Position numbers and translations under genes: made by a program. Positions 28,549 to 39,299 of a stretch of 64,000 bases of DNA are shown piece by piece; the first letter of the stretch is position 1; every line of letters begins with the position of its first letter. This stretch comes from Anaerolineales bacterium (GTDB taxonomy: Bacteria; Chloroflexota; Anaerolineae; Anaerolineales; UBA11579), in contig CP075367.1 of assembly GCA_019454165.1 (NCBI GenBank), positions 2,177,717 through 2,241,716 of the forward strand, in the 5' to 3' direction. The notes beneath the pieces are model-generated. The model worked only from the letters and a program-made list of their open reading frames with translations, did not search any database and was not told where the DNA came from.

Positions 28549-29049
28549 GTGATACCCCTTTCCACAACACTCCTTCACGCATTACTTCTTTGCATTCCAT
28601 TCACGATATTCGTGTTGGTCAGCTTCTGGGGCTGGCCGCGCCTCTGGCTGCACAGTCTGCCCGAGGACATAGCCAAAATGGCTGGGCCAAAGACGGCCGC
28701 CGAGCAACGCGCCACCAAGTTTCTGCTGGTGCCGTATTTGCTGATCCTGCCCGGACTATCCGTGGCGTCAGCCGTATTCTCAGCTCAGTCGGCTAACATC
28801 GACCTGAGCTTCGTAGGGGCATTGGTGCACCTTTACCTGATCATGATCGTGGTTCATGTCTACGATTTTGCAGTGATCGACTTCGTGCACACGCTTCTGA
28901 TCAATCCGGCCAACCCGCCAATAAAGGGCACTGAGGGGGCCAGCGGCTGGAAGGACATGCGCTTTCACTTCCACTCTCTGCTCAAAGCCATACCCAACAG
29001 CGCTATCTTTGTGGTACCCGCAGCGCTGCTTGTTTCGCTGTTTGTGTAA
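28549..29049 (+). CDS. Uncharacterised four-helix membrane protein
   Basis: The frame encodes 166 residues from a GTG at 28549, or 170 from a TTG at 28537. I prefer GTG because GAGG sits 6 bp upstream. Four hydrophobic stretches are visible: about residues 4-24, 55-75, 85-105 and 145-163. Between the first and second is a polar loop with LPEDIAKMAGPKTAAEQRAT. After the third is HVYDFAVIDFVHTLLINP. I do not recognise the family. It is isolated between two strong terminators and so is a single-gene unit. No function can be offered. Confidence 0.7.
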   Translation: MIPLSTTLLHALLLCIPFTIFVLVSFWGWPRLWLHSLPEDIAKMAGPKTAAEQRATKFLLVPYLLILPGLSVASAVFSAQSANIDLSFVGALVHLYLIMIVVHVYDFAVIDFVHTLLINPANPPIKGTEGASGWKDMRFHFHSLLKAIPNSAIFVVPAALLVSLFV

Positions 29050-29050
29050 C

Positions 29051-29080
29051 AAAAAGACCGCCAGTTGGCGGTCTTTTTTG
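29051..29080. terminator. Bidirectional terminator between the membrane protein gene and tRNA-Lys
   Basis: AAAAAGACCGCCA pairs with TGGCGGTCTTTTTT. It begins right after the plus-strand stop codon. Its other side touches the last base of the minus-strand tRNA, so it can end both transcripts. Confidence 0.85.
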
Positions 29081-29152
29081 TGGACGCGACAGGAGTCGAA
29101 CCTGCAACCGTTGGCTTAAAAGGCCACTGCTCTGCCATTGAGCTACGCGTCC
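29081..29152 (-). tRNA. tRNA-Lys (anticodon TTT)
   Basis: The 72-nt cloverleaf reads 5' to 3' on the minus strand. The acceptor stem GGACGCG pairs with CGCGTCC, D arm is GCTC/GAGC, T arm GCAGG-TTCGACT-CCTGT, and the discriminator base is A. The anticodon loop CTTTTAA puts TTT at 29120-29118. The outermost pair of the anticodon stem is a G-A mismatch. CCA is not encoded. A bidirectional terminator follows immediately. Confidence 0.95.
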
Positions 29153-29203
29153 GGTAACCAGACGATTTTATCATGCCATCCCAAGCCGCCCTGCCGCCCG
29201 TGC

Positions 29204-29232
29204 TTGACAGCCATTCGCCCGCTTGCTAGTAT
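29204..29232 (+). promoter_or_regulatory. Sigma-70-type promoter of trxA
   Basis: A perfect -35 box TTGACA (29204-29209) is followed by a 17-bp spacer and TAGTAT (29227-29232). The predicted start is near 29239, giving a leader of about 37 bases with CGGAGAG before the ATG. Confidence 0.75.
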
Positions 29233-29275
29233 TCCATCCCCGCGCACGCGTGGCCCACTATCCCAACGGAGAGCC

Positions 29276-29605
29276 ATGAGCACCCTGAAAGCGATCGACA
29301 GCCAGAGTTTTGATGCTGAAGTGCTGCAAGCCGAGAAGCCCGTCCTGGTGGAATTCGGCGCGGTGTGGTGCCAACCCTGCCGCATCCTCGAACCCGTGCT
29401 TGAAGAATTGGCCGGCGAATGGGGCGACGCGGTGACCGTTGCCAAGCTGGATGTGGACGAGGCCGCTGAACTCACCCAGGACTATCAGGTGCTCAGTGTC
29501 CCCACCGTCATGCTGTTCAAGAACGGCAAGATCGTCGAGCGTATGACCGGCTATCAGCCCAAGGACAAAATTCAAGACAAGATCGAGCCACACATTAGTA
29601 GTTAG
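29276..29605 (+). CDS. trxA: Thioredoxin with a WCQPC active site
   Basis: The 109-residue protein is a single thioredoxin domain: FGAVWCQPCRILEPVLEELA with the redox pair C32/C35, KLDVDE, and the cis-Pro loop VLSVPTVMLFKNG. It would reduce disulfides in cytoplasmic proteins with thioredoxin reductase. The active site has Gln where nearly all thioredoxins have Gly (WCGPC). This could shift redox potential or partner choice. Length and fold are otherwise normal. The start at ATG 29276 has CGGAGAG upstream; frame further upstream covers the promoter. It has its own promoter and terminator. Confidence 0.93.
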   Translation: MSTLKAIDSQSFDAEVLQAEKPVLVEFGAVWCQPCRILEPVLEELAGEWGDAVTVAKLDVDEAAELTQDYQVLSVPTVMLFKNGKIVERMTGYQPKDKIQDKIEPHISS

Positions 29606-29628
29606 CTATCAGCGGTCAGCTGTCAGAC

Positions 29629-29665
29629 AAAAAGAGAGCGGCGCGAAGGCGCCGCTCTCTTTTTT
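29629..29665. terminator. Bidirectional terminator between trxA and metK
   Basis: A strong stem AGAGAGCGGCGC / GCGCCGCTCTCT with a GAAG loop is flanked by A and T runs. It lies between convergent genes and can serve both. Confidence 0.85.
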
Positions 29666-29692
29666 AGTTGCATATCAAGCCGGCGTTGCATA

Positions 29693-29741
29693 GCTCGGCG
29701 CAGCCGAGCAGCAAGGCCAAAGAGTTCGCGAAGCGAACTCT
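29693..29741. repeat. Two GC-NNN-GC hairpins at the metK 3' end
   Basis: GCTCGGC-GCA-GCCGAGC (29693-29709) and AGAGTTCGC-GAA-GCGAACTCT (29721-29741) are perfect inverted repeats with 3-nt loops. The second overlaps the metK stop codon. They resemble hairpins near 11515, 31149 and 63686. Confidence 0.7.
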
Positions 29742-30951
29742 ACGCCGCAGCGGCCTTGGCCAGCGCCTCAGCGCGGTTCGTATCTTCCCAGGGCAGCTTG
29801 ACATCATCGCGGCCAAAGTGGCCGTAGGCGGCCGTCTGGCGGTAGATCGGGCGGCGCAGATCCAGGTCACGGATGATAGCGCCGGGGCGCAGGTCAAAGT
29901 GCTCTTCCACCAGCGCGGCGATCTTGTCATCGGCGATCTTGCCGGTGCCAAAGGTCTCCACGTTCACGCTCAGCGGGCGAGCCACACCGATGGCGTACGC
30001 CACCTGGATCTCGCAGCGCTCCGCCAGGCCGGCGGCCACCACGTTCTTGGCCGCCCAGCGGGCCGCGTAGGCGGCCGAGCGGTCCACTTTTGTGGGATCC
30101 TTGCCGCTGAACGCGCCGCCGCCGTGGCGGCCCATGCCGCCGTATGTATCCACGATGATCTTGCGGCCAGTCAGGCCGGCATCGCCCATCGGGCCGCCGA
30201 TCACAAAGCGCCCGGTCGGGTTGACGTAGATCTTCAACTCGCCGTCCACCAGTTCCTTCGGCAAAACGGGGTTGATCACCTTCTCAATGATCGCCGTGCG
30301 AATTTCCTCAGCGGTGATCTCGGGCGCATGCTGGGTGCTTATCAGCACGGTATCGATGCGCTTGGGCTTGCCCTTGGAATACTCCACCGTCACCTGGCTC
30401 TTGCCGTCCGGGCGCAGCCAGGGCAGCGTGCCGTCTTTGCGCACCTCAGACAGGCGGCGGGTCAGCTTGTGCGCCAGATACACCGGCATGGGCAGCAGGG
30501 TCGGCGTCTCATTGCAGGCAAAGCCGAACATCATGCCCTGGTCGCCGGCACCCACCGCTTCGATCTCGGCTTCGGTCATCTCGCCAGACTTGGCTTCCAG
30601 CGCTTTATCGACGCCCATGGCAATATCGCCAGACTGCTGCGCGATGGCCACCTGCACGCCACAGCTCTCGCCGTCAAAACCATACTCACTGCTGGTGTAG
30701 CCAATATCCTTGACGACCGAGCGCACCAGCTGGTCATAGTTGATGTTGGCTTTGGTCGTGATCTCGCCCAGCAACATCACAAAACCGGTCTTGACTGCGG
30801 TCTCACAGGCCACGCGGGAAAGGCTGTCCTGCTCCAGGCAGGCATCCAACACCGCATCACTTACCTGGTCACAGATCTTGTCGGGGTGTCCCTCTGTCAC
30901 GGATTCTGACGTGAACAGGAGTTTCTCCGCCTGCATAAAGGTGCTGCTCAT
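29740..30951 (-). CDS. metK: S-adenosylmethionine synthase
   Basis: The 403-residue enzyme makes S-adenosylmethionine from methionine and ATP. It has [17 protein letters not shown] (methionine/Mg site, core [10 protein letters not shown]), the signature [11 protein letters not shown], and the P-loop-like [16 protein letters not shown]. Length is normal. I chose ATG 30951, preceded by GGAGG 10 bp upstream; an ATG at 30975 lies before this site, at the edge of the riboswitch terminator. Expression is predicted to be shut off by SAM through the SAM-I riboswitch in the leader. Confidence 0.97.
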   Translation of the reverse strand: MSSTFMQAEKLLFTSESVTEGHPDKICDQVSDAVLDACLEQDSLSRVACETAVKTGFVMLLGEITTKANINYDQLVRSVVKDIGYTSSEYGFDGESCGVQVAIAQQSGDIAMGVDKALEAKSGEMTEAEIEAVGAGDQGMMFGFACNETPTLLPMPVYLAHKLTRRLSEVRKDGTLPWLRPDGKSQVTVEYSKGKPKRIDTVLISTQHAPEITAEEIRTAIIEKVINPVLPKELVDGELKIYVNPTGRFVIGGPMGDAGLTGRKIIVDTYGGMGRHGGGAFSGKDPTKVDRSAAYAARWAAKNVVAAGLAERCEIQVAYAIGVARPLSVNVETFGTGKIADDKIAALVEEHFDLRPGAIIRDLDLRRPIYRQTAAYGHFGRDDVKLPWEDTNRAEALAKAAAA

Positions 30952-30973
30952 AAACGATACGCCTCCATTAAAC

Positions 30974-31010
30974 AAAAATTTGCCCTATAGACAGCAGAGA
31001 AGGGCAAATC
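30974..31010 (-). terminator. Riboswitch-controlled terminator of metK
   Basis: On the minus strand GATTTGCCCT pairs with AGGGCAAAT and is followed by TTTTTG. Its left arm runs into CCCTTCTC, which can instead pair with GAGAGGG at the 3' end of the aptamer (one-base bulge), forming the expected anti-terminator. Confidence 0.8.
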
Positions 31011-31026
31011 AAACAGTTTTTCGCTC

Positions 31027-31130
31027 CCTCTCATCTTCCAGAAACTTTTCTGTCGGAATTGGCACCTTCCGTAAACGGGGGTTGCCGAGGTTTCAACGGG
31101 CCGAGTCCCTCAACCTCTCTGGATGAAATG
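31027..31130 (-). promoter_or_regulatory. SAM-I (S-box) riboswitch aptamer
   Basis: The minus strand carries the conserved S-box blocks in order: CCAGAGAGG, GAGGGACTCGGCCC, TTGAAACCTCGGCAACC, GGTGCCAATTCCGACAG and AGATGAGAG. Stem P1 forms between TTTCATC and GATGAGA. It lies between a strong promoter and metK, with a terminator downstream, so SAM binding should end transcription early. Confidence 0.93.
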
Positions 31131-31169
31131 CGTCCCATGCGGGACGCGGGAGTTTGCTACGCAAACTCC
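31130..31169 (-). repeat. Two extra hairpins upstream of the SAM-I aptamer
   Basis: GCGTCCC-ATGC-GGGACGC (31130-31147) and GGAGTTTGC-TAC-GCAAACTCC (31149-31169) lie in the transcribed leader before the aptamer. They are not part of the S-box consensus and belong to the palindromic hairpin family seen elsewhere. Confidence 0.65.
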
Positions 31170-31196
31170 GTGGGCAGTATTCAGTTGTCGGGCGAG

Positions 31197-31225
31197 ACTA
31201 TACCACCGCCCCAGGGCGATGTCAA
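31197..31225 (-). promoter_or_regulatory. Sigma-70-type promoter of metK
   Basis: On the minus strand a perfect TTGACA (31225-31220) is followed by 17 bp and TATAGT (31202-31197). This is one of the two best promoters in the window. Transcription should start near 31190, giving a leader of about 240 bases containing the riboswitch. Confidence 0.85.
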
Positions 31226-31244
31226 TTTGAGGCCACTACGCCGG

Positions 31245-33179
<1,935 letters not shown>

Positions 33180-33193
33180 GCCGGTTCCTTAGG

Positions 33194-34180
33194 CTAATAA
33201 TCGATGGGGCTGATCTTCTCCAGCTTTTCCAAGCTGTGCGTGGCGATGATCTGGCGCACCGTGCCGGTGGTGCCGCGCACCACCAGGCTATGCGTGCGCG
33301 CCCCGTGGGCTGAATACTTGACCCCGTCCAGCAATTCGCCATCCGTGATGCCTGTGGCGGCGAAGAACACATCCTCGGAGGACACCAGGTCATCCATGGT
33401 CAATATCTTGTCGAAGTCGTAGCCCATCTCGCGGCCGCGGCGCAACTCGTCTTCGTTGCGCGCGTACAGCTTGCCCTGGATCTCGCCGCCCATCGCCCGC
33501 AGGGCGCAGGCCGCCAGCACGCCCTCCGGCGTGCCGCCGATGCCCAACAGCACGTCGATGCCCGCATCCGGCATGGCCGTCATCAGCGCCGCGGCCACAT
33601 CGCCATCGTCGATCAGGCGAATGCGCGCCCCACAGCGGCGCACCTCCGCCTTCAGCTCCTCGTGCCGCGGCCGGTCGAGCATGATGACCGCCAGATCCTG
33701 AATGCGTTTGCCGCTGGCTTTGGCGATCGCTTCCAGGTTCTGCTTGATGCTCCACTCCACGTGGATGGCGCCTTTGGCCGCCGGCCCCACCGCGATCTTG
33801 TTCATATACACGAACGGCCCGGGGTCGAACATGGTGCCGCGCGGCGCCACCGCCACGGTGGCGATCGAGTTCAGGCGGCCCTCGGCCAGCGGCCGGGTGC
33901 CGTCGATCGGGTCCACGGCAATATCCACTTCCGGCTCGCCGCCAAAACCCACCTGCTCGCCGTTGTACAGCATGGGCGCTTCATCTTTCTCGCCTTCGCC
34001 AATGATCACGACGCCGTTCATCTCGATCGTGTTCAGCACCAGGCGCATGCCGTCCACGGCCGCCTGGTCGCCGGCCGGCTTGTCGCCGCGGCCCATGAAG
34101 CGCGCCGCAGACAGGGCCGCAGCCTCCGTCACGCGCACAAGTTCGAGGGCCAGATTGCGGGAGGGAGCAAGGTCGTTCAA
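33194..34180 (-). CDS. glpX: Class II fructose-1,6-bisphosphatase
   Basis: The 328-residue protein matches GlpX: IGEGEKDEAPMLYNGE, VDPIDGTRPLAEGR with the metal-binding DxxDGT motif, and GIGGTPEGVLAACAL. It removes the 1-phosphate of fructose-1,6-bisphosphate in gluconeogenesis. The TTG start at 34180 has AAAGGAG 8 bp upstream. It is followed by acs, so the pair would serve growth on acetate via gluconeogenesis; this link is inference. Confidence 0.95.
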   Translation of the reverse strand: MNDLAPSRNLALELVRVTEAAALSAARFMGRGDKPAGDQAAVDGMRLVLNTIEMNGVVIIGEGEKDEAPMLYNGEQVGFGGEPEVDIAVDPIDGTRPLAEGRLNSIATVAVAPRGTMFDPGPFVYMNKIAVGPAAKGAIHVEWSIKQNLEAIAKASGKRIQDLAVIMLDRPRHEELKAEVRRCGARIRLIDDGDVAAALMTAMPDAGIDVLLGIGGTPEGVLAACALRAMGGEIQGKLYARNEDELRRGREMGYDFDKILTMDDLVSSEDVFFAATGITDGELLDGVKYSAHGARTHSLVVRGTTGTVRQIIATHSLEKLEKISPIDY

Positions 34181-34193
34181 ACGTACAACTCCT

Positions 34194-35006
34194 TTAGAAA
34201 ACGAGGGTGATCAGGTAATAGCCGATGGGCAGCGCCCACAGCCACGAATCGATACGGTCCAGAATGCCGCCATGCCCGGGCAGGATCTGGCTGGCATCCT
34301 TCATCTTCATCTGGCGCTTGATCATGCTCTCGCCCAGATCGCCCAGCGTGGTCAGCGCGCCCACGGCGAAGCCCAGGACGGCCAGGTTGCCCAGCGCGAA
34401 CATGGGGTGGGCCGGCATGCCCAGCCGCGCCAGCAGCAGCCCGAACAGCGGCGTGCCCAGTGTGGCAAACACCAGCCCGGCTATATAGCCTTCCCAGCTC
34501 TTCTTGGGGCTCAGGCGCGGGCTCATCTTGTGCCGGCCCAGCGGCGTGCCGATCGCATACGCGGCCGTATCCGTCAGCCACACCGCCAGCAAGGTCAATA
34601 GCAGCCACCACTCGCCGTGCTGCAGGTTGCGCATGTGCGCAAAGTACATGCCCAGCACGCCAATATAGAAGATGCCGCTCAACGTGGCGGCGAAATCGGT
34701 GCCGGCCGGCTCACGCCCGCGCTCATAGCTCACCAAATGCACCACCAGCACCAGCATGGCCAGCGCCGCCAGCAGCAGGTCCGTGCGCGCTTCCACATGC
34801 GCCGCCAGGAACAGCCCGGCCACGCCCGCCACCACCAGCCAGCGCGCCGGCTGGGCGCCGCCGTTGGCGAACAAGCCGGCGTACTCCCAGGCCGCCAGGC
34901 CCAGGATTAGCGCAAAGGCCGCCGCGAACAGCCAGCCGCCCACCATGAAAATAGCAATACCAATTGGCAGCCCGATCAGCGCCACCAGAATACGTTTACC
35001 CGCCAT
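34194..35006 (-). CDS. cdsA: Phosphatidate cytidylyltransferase
   Basis: The 270-residue membrane protein has about eight helices. It carries the CDP-diglyceride synthetase signature SMIKRQMKMKDASQ followed by LPGHGGILDRIDS near the C-terminus. It makes CDP-diacylglycerol from phosphatidate and CTP at the inner membrane. I chose ATG 35006, which has GAGGG 5 bp upstream; an in-frame ATG at 35018 is possible. The start overlaps the end of uppS by 11 bp, the usual frr-uppS-cdsA order. Confidence 0.95.
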   Translation of the reverse strand: MAGKRILVALIGLPIGIAIFMVGGWLFAAAFALILGLAAWEYAGLFANGGAQPARWLVVAGVAGLFLAAHVEARTDLLLAALAMLVLVVHLVSYERGREPAGTDFAATLSGIFYIGVLGMYFAHMRNLQHGEWWLLLTLLAVWLTDTAAYAIGTPLGRHKMSPRLSPKKSWEGYIAGLVFATLGTPLFGLLLARLGMPAHPMFALGNLAVLGFAVGALTTLGDLGESMIKRQMKMKDASQILPGHGGILDRIDSWLWALPIGYYLITLVF

Positions 35007-35742
35007 TGTTGCCCTCATTCACCAGGCCGCCAAAGCGGCGCTCACGTTGGCCAAAATCCTGAATGGCCTTCAACAGCTCCTCCCGCCCAAAGTCAGGCCA
35101 ATAGGTCTGCGGGAATATCCACTCAGCATACGCGGCCTGCCAGATCAGAAAATTGCTGGTGCGCTGCTCGCCCGAGGTGCGGATGACCAGATCCGGGTCA
35201 GGGATGCCGGCGGTAAACATGTAGCCCGAGAGGGTCTCCTCGCTCACATCCTCCGGTTTCAGGCCGTCGCGCAGCATGCTGCGCACGGCCTGCACTACCT
35301 CATCCCGCCCGCCATAGTTGAACGCCACGTTCAGCACCAGGCGGTCATTGTCTTTGGTCATCTCCATGCCCTTGATGACCTTCTCGCGCAGCGAGGGGCG
35401 CACGTTCTCCAGGTTGCCAATATGGTTGAGCCGCGCCCCCTGCTTGTGCAATTCGGCCAGCTCGCGCTCGAACACTTCGTCAAAAATGCTCATCAGGCCG
35501 CTGACTTCTTCCTCAGGGCGGCCCCAGTTCTCAGTTGAAAAGGCGTAGATGGTGAGGTACTTGACGCCGAACTCGACGCAGGCGCGGATGATATTGCGCA
35601 GGTTCTCAGTGCCGGCGCGGTGGCCGGCCAGGCGCGGCAGGCCGCGGGCCTTCGCCCAGCGGCCGTTGCCATCCATGATGATGGCGATATGTTGGGGAAC
35701 GTGCCCGTTCAGCTCGGCAGCGGGCTCAGCCCTTTTCGCCAA
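34996..35742 (-). CDS. uppS: Undecaprenyl diphosphate synthase
   Basis: The 248-residue cis-prenyltransferase has IAIIMDGNGRWAKARG with the catalytic D24, then LTIYAFSTENW, FNYGGRDE and DPDLVIRTSGEQRTSNF. It extends farnesyl diphosphate to the C55 carrier used for peptidoglycan and surface glycans. That carrier would also serve the glycosyltransferases at the left of the window. The TTG start at 35742 has GGAGG 6 bp upstream, and that GGAGG lies inside the last codons of frr. Confidence 0.97.
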   Translation of the reverse strand: MAKRAEPAAELNGHVPQHIAIIMDGNGRWAKARGLPRLAGHRAGTENLRNIIRACVEFGVKYLTIYAFSTENWGRPEEEVSGLMSIFDEVFERELAELHKQGARLNHIGNLENVRPSLREKVIKGMEMTKDNDRLVLNVAFNYGGRDEVVQAVRSMLRDGLKPEDVSEETLSGYMFTAGIPDPDLVIRTSGEQRTSNFLIWQAAYAEWIFPQTYWPDFGREELLKAIQDFGQRERRFGGLVNEGNNGG

Positions 35743-35743
35743 G

Positions 35744-36301
35744 CTAAACCTCCATCACTTCTTTTTCTTTTTGCTTGCCCAGGCTTTCGATCTCGCCGGT
35801 GGTCTCATCCGTCAGCTTCTGCACGTCATCTTCGCCGCGCTTCAGCTCATCTTCTGAGATCAGCTTCTCGTCCTTGTACTCGCGCATGTCCTTGATGACA
35901 TCCCGGCGGATGTTGCGCACGGCCACGTTGGCTTCTTCCAGGCGGGCGTTGACCACCTTCACCAGATCGCGGCGGCGCTCTTCGGTCAGCGGTGGCAGGT
36001 TAAGGCGCACGACTTTGCCGTCGGAGTTGGGGGTCAGGCCCAGCTCAGAGGTTTGCACGGCCTTTTCAATGTCCTTGATGCTGCCGGGGTCGAAGGGTTT
36101 GATCAGCAGTTGGCGCGGTTCCGGCACGCTGATGGAAGCAAGCTGGATCAGGGGTGTTGGCTGGCCGTAATACTCGACCATGAGCTTTTCGATGAGGGCC
36201 GGGGTGGCGCGCCCGGTGCGAATAGCCGAAAGATCTTCCTTGAGCGACGAGATAGCTCCCTGCATGCGCTCTTTGGTCTCTTTGAGCATGTCTGCGATCA
36301 C
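35744..36301 (-). CDS. frr: Ribosome recycling factor
   Basis: The 185-residue protein has the RRF layout: a long helical domain with IRTGRATPALIEKLMVEYYG (core RTGRATPALIEK), the beta domain SISVPEPRQLLIKPFD, and the closing helix VRNIRRDVIKDMREY. It splits post-termination ribosomes with EF-G. The GTG start at 36301 has AGGAGG 5 bp upstream. It sits 66 bp after a DNA-repair gene that separates it from pyrH. Confidence 0.97.
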   Translation of the reverse strand: MIADMLKETKERMQGAISSLKEDLSAIRTGRATPALIEKLMVEYYGQPTPLIQLASISVPEPRQLLIKPFDPGSIKDIEKAVQTSELGLTPNSDGKVVRLNLPPLTEERRRDLVKVVNARLEEANVAVRNIRRDVIKDMREYKDEKLISEDELKRGEDDVQKLTDETTGEIESLGKQKEKEVMEV

Positions 36302-36367
36302 AACAGCCTCCTGAGGGCCGCCAAATTCATGGCGGCAAAGACGAATAAGGGCATTTTACCACTGCGC

Positions 36368-36808
36368 CTATTTGGCCCCTTGCGGCCGCTCCCAGGCGGC
36401 CAGCGGGCCAGGCGTTACATAGAACATGGGGTGCGGCTGCGGCCCGGCCAGCCCCACCTGCTGTGCATACACGGCCGGGGCACGCTGCTTCAGCTTCGCC
36501 AGCAGGTGCTCCCACTCGTAGGCCAGCTGGCCTTCACTGACGGCAAGGGTCTCCTCGGTACGCAGCGGGGCGATCAGATCCGCATTGAAGCTGTAGCCGC
36601 GGCGCTCTGCTTCCACATGCACCCCATCCAGATACGTGGCGATGGCCGCCTGCGGATCCTGGCAGCCCTTGAAGCGCTCCAGTTGCGGGTGCTGGGTATA
36701 GCCACGCGTGCGGCCCTGCAGCACCCGCTGGGCCAGCAGCGTTTCGCGCCACAGCGCGGTCAGGCCCTTCGCATCCAGGTGCTGCGGATGCAGCGACCAG
36801 ATACGCAT
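36368..36808 (-). CDS. Pyr_excise-type DNA glycosylase (pyrimidine dimer family)
   Basis: The 146-residue protein begins MRIWSLHPQHLDAKGL, then LWRETLLAQRVLQG, YTQHPQLERF and YEWEHLLAKL. This is the T4 endonuclease V-like Pyr_excise family found in many bacteria. T4 DenV cuts at cyclobutane pyrimidine dimers; the bacterial relatives are less well studied, so substrate is uncertain. It lies between pyrH and frr, normally adjacent genes, starting 6 bp after pyrH, and would be co-transcribed with them. Confidence 0.8.
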   Translation of the reverse strand: MRIWSLHPQHLDAKGLTALWRETLLAQRVLQGRTRGYTQHPQLERFKGCQDPQAAIATYLDGVHVEAERRGYSFNADLIAPLRTEETLAVSEGQLAYEWEHLLAKLKQRAPAVYAQQVGLAGPQPHPMFYVTPGPLAAWERPQGAK

Positions 36809-36814
36809 GCCCGC

Positions 36815-37552
<738 letters not shown>

Positions 37553-37561
37553 TCATTCTAC

Positions 37562-37590
37562 AAAAACGGCCAACACAACGTTGGCCGTTT
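37562..37590 (-). terminator. Terminator between tsf and pyrH
   Basis: On the minus strand AAACGGCCAA pairs with TTGGCCGTTT and a T run follows. It would end the rpsB-tsf transcript, or reduce what reaches pyrH. Confidence 0.8.
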
Positions 37591-37671
37591 CTTTATCTTG
37601 GTTCCCACAACAAGAATCACCTGCGGAGACCGCTTCGGTGTTTCTCATCCACGCGCTTGACGGGCGTTGGG

Positions 37672-38271
37672 TCACTTGCCGCCCAACTCCCAGCGGGCAA
37701 AGCGGCGGATGACGATGTTCTCGCCGGTGGCCACTACGCCTTCGCTGATCATGTCTTTGATGGTCTTGCTGTCGTCACGGATATAACCCTGGCGTAGCAG
37801 CACATTCTCATCCAGGAACTTCTGGACACGGCCTTCGCTGATCTTGTCCCATGAGGCTTCCGGCTTGCCAGATTCCTTGGCGGTGTTAATCGCCACTTCC
37901 TTCTCGCGCTCGATGGCGGCCGGGTCCACTTCTTCCTCGGTCAGCCACTGCGGGCTGCTGGCTGCGATCTGCAGCGCGATCTCGTGCGCCAGGGTGCGGA
38001 AGGCCTCCGAGCGGGCCACAAAGTCCGTCTCGCAGTTCACTTCCACCATTACGCCTACGCGGCCGTCGCCGTGGGAGTACAGCTCCACCACGCCGTTCAG
38101 CACTTCGCGGTCAGCCCGCTTGGCGGCCTTGGAGAGGCCCTTCTGGCGCAGCACATCCACCGCCTTGTCAAAGTCACCCTTGGCTTCTTCGAGGGCAGCG
38201 CGGCAATCCAAAATGCCCGCGCCGGTGGCCTGGCGCAGCTCTTTGATCAGTTCAGTCGTAATTTCCGTCAT
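37672..38271 (-). CDS. tsf: Elongation factor Ts
   Basis: The 199-residue protein is the short form of EF-Ts. It has the N-terminal UBA-like domain LIKELRQATGAGILDCRAAL (core RQATGAGILDCR) and the signature VEVNCETDFVARSEAF. It ends in VRRF-like VIRRFARWELG. It reloads EF-Tu with GTP. Its ATG overlaps the rpsB TAA by one base (TAATG), so the two are coupled. Confidence 0.97.
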   Translation of the reverse strand: MTEITTELIKELRQATGAGILDCRAALEEAKGDFDKAVDVLRQKGLSKAAKRADREVLNGVVELYSHGDGRVGVMVEVNCETDFVARSEAFRTLAHEIALQIAASSPQWLTEEEVDPAAIEREKEVAINTAKESGKPEASWDKISEGRVQKFLDENVLLRQGYIRDDSKTIKDMISEGVVATGENIVIRRFARWELGGK

Positions 38272-39299
38272 TATTCAGCTTCTTCCGTGCCTGAACCCTG
38301 CAGGTCAGACTTCTTGAGTTTGGGTTTGCGGCTCTTGGCCGCCGGGGCGCCGGCGGGCTTCTTGGCTACCGCAGGCTTGGCGGCTTCGCCGCTCTCGGTC
38401 TTCTGGGCTTCCTTGGCAGCCTTGGCGGCGGCCTCAGCGGTTTCCTTGGCCTGCTCTTCGGCTACCTTGGCCAGGGTGGCCTGGCCCAGCAGCGCCTCAT
38501 CGGTCAGCTCCTGCACCGGGCCGTCTTCGGCGCGGCGGCGCGGGGCGGCCGTCTTGGTCTCCACCTTGGCGGCCTCGACTTCCTGCTTGTCCTGGCGCAG
38601 CGAGCGGCCTTCGATGGCCGCGTCGGCAATGTAAGACACCATCAGCTTGATGGCGCGGATGGCGTCATCATTGGAGGGGATCACATAGTCGATCACGGTG
38701 GGGTTGCAGTTGGTGTCCACCAGACCCAGCACCGGGATGCCGAGGATGTTGGCCTCGCGCACCGCGGTCTCCTCGCGGTTGACATCCACCACGAACAGCA
38801 GGTCAGGCAGGCGGTTCATGTTGCGGATGCCGCCAAAGCGCTCTTGCAGCTTCTCAGCCTTGCGGGAATTGGTCAGCAGCTCGCGCTTGGTCAGCTTGAG
38901 CTTGCTGCCGGCATCACCTTCGGCCGGGGCTTGCTGGGCCATGCGCTCCAAGCCTTCCAGCTCGTTCACGCGCTGGCGCATGGTGCTCCAGTTGGTCAGC
39001 ATGCCGCCCAGCCAGCGCACGGTGACGTAAGGCATATCGGCGCGCTGCGCTTCGGCTTCAATGGTCTCAGTGGCTTGGCGCTTGGTGCCAACGAACAGCA
39101 CGCTCTTGCCATCCGCGACGGCTTCACGCACCAGCTTGTAGGCTTCCTCTAGCGCTTTTACGGTTTGCTGCAGGTCAATGATGTGGATGCCGTTACGTTC
39201 GGTGAAGATGTACGGCTTCATGCGCGGGTCCCATTTCTGGGTGCGGTGCCCGAAGTGCACGCCCGCTTCGAGAAGGGCCTTCATATCAATGGGGGCCAT
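38271..39299 (-). CDS. rpsB: Ribosomal protein S2 with long Ala/Lys-rich C-terminal tail
   Basis: Residues 1 to about 235 are a normal S2: [20 protein letters not shown] near the start (core [11 protein letters not shown]), [11 protein letters not shown], and [12 protein letters not shown]. The usual protein ends near 240-260 residues. Here about 100 extra residues follow, rich in Ala, Lys and Glu and ending in [21 protein letters not shown] (core KSRKPKLKK). It sits on the small subunit near S1 and S8. AAAGGAG precedes the ATG. The leader is about 160 bases long and contains hairpins. Confidence 0.97.
   Translation of the reverse strand: MAPIDMKALLEAGVHFGHRTQKWDPRMKPYIFTERNGIHIIDLQQTVKALEEAYKLVREAVADGKSVLFVGTKRQATETIEAEAQRADMPYVTVRWLGGMLTNWSTMRQRVNELEGLERMAQQAPAEGDAGSKLKLTKRELLTNSRKAEKLQERFGGIRNMNRLPDLLFVVDVNREETAVREANILGIPVLGLVDTNCNPTVIDYVIPSNDDAIRAIKLMVSYIADAAIEGRSLRQDKQEVEAAKVETKTAAPRRRAEDGPVQELTDEALLGQATLAKVAEEQAKETAEAAAKAAKEAQKTESGEAAKPAVAKKPAGAPAAKSRKPKLKKSDLQGSGTEEAE

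Noticed and set aside
37600..37671. Possible second tRNA or small RNA between tsf and pyrH
   Set aside because: I could not form a cloverleaf or find a T-arm consensus; only the terminator hairpin at 37562-37590 is supported.
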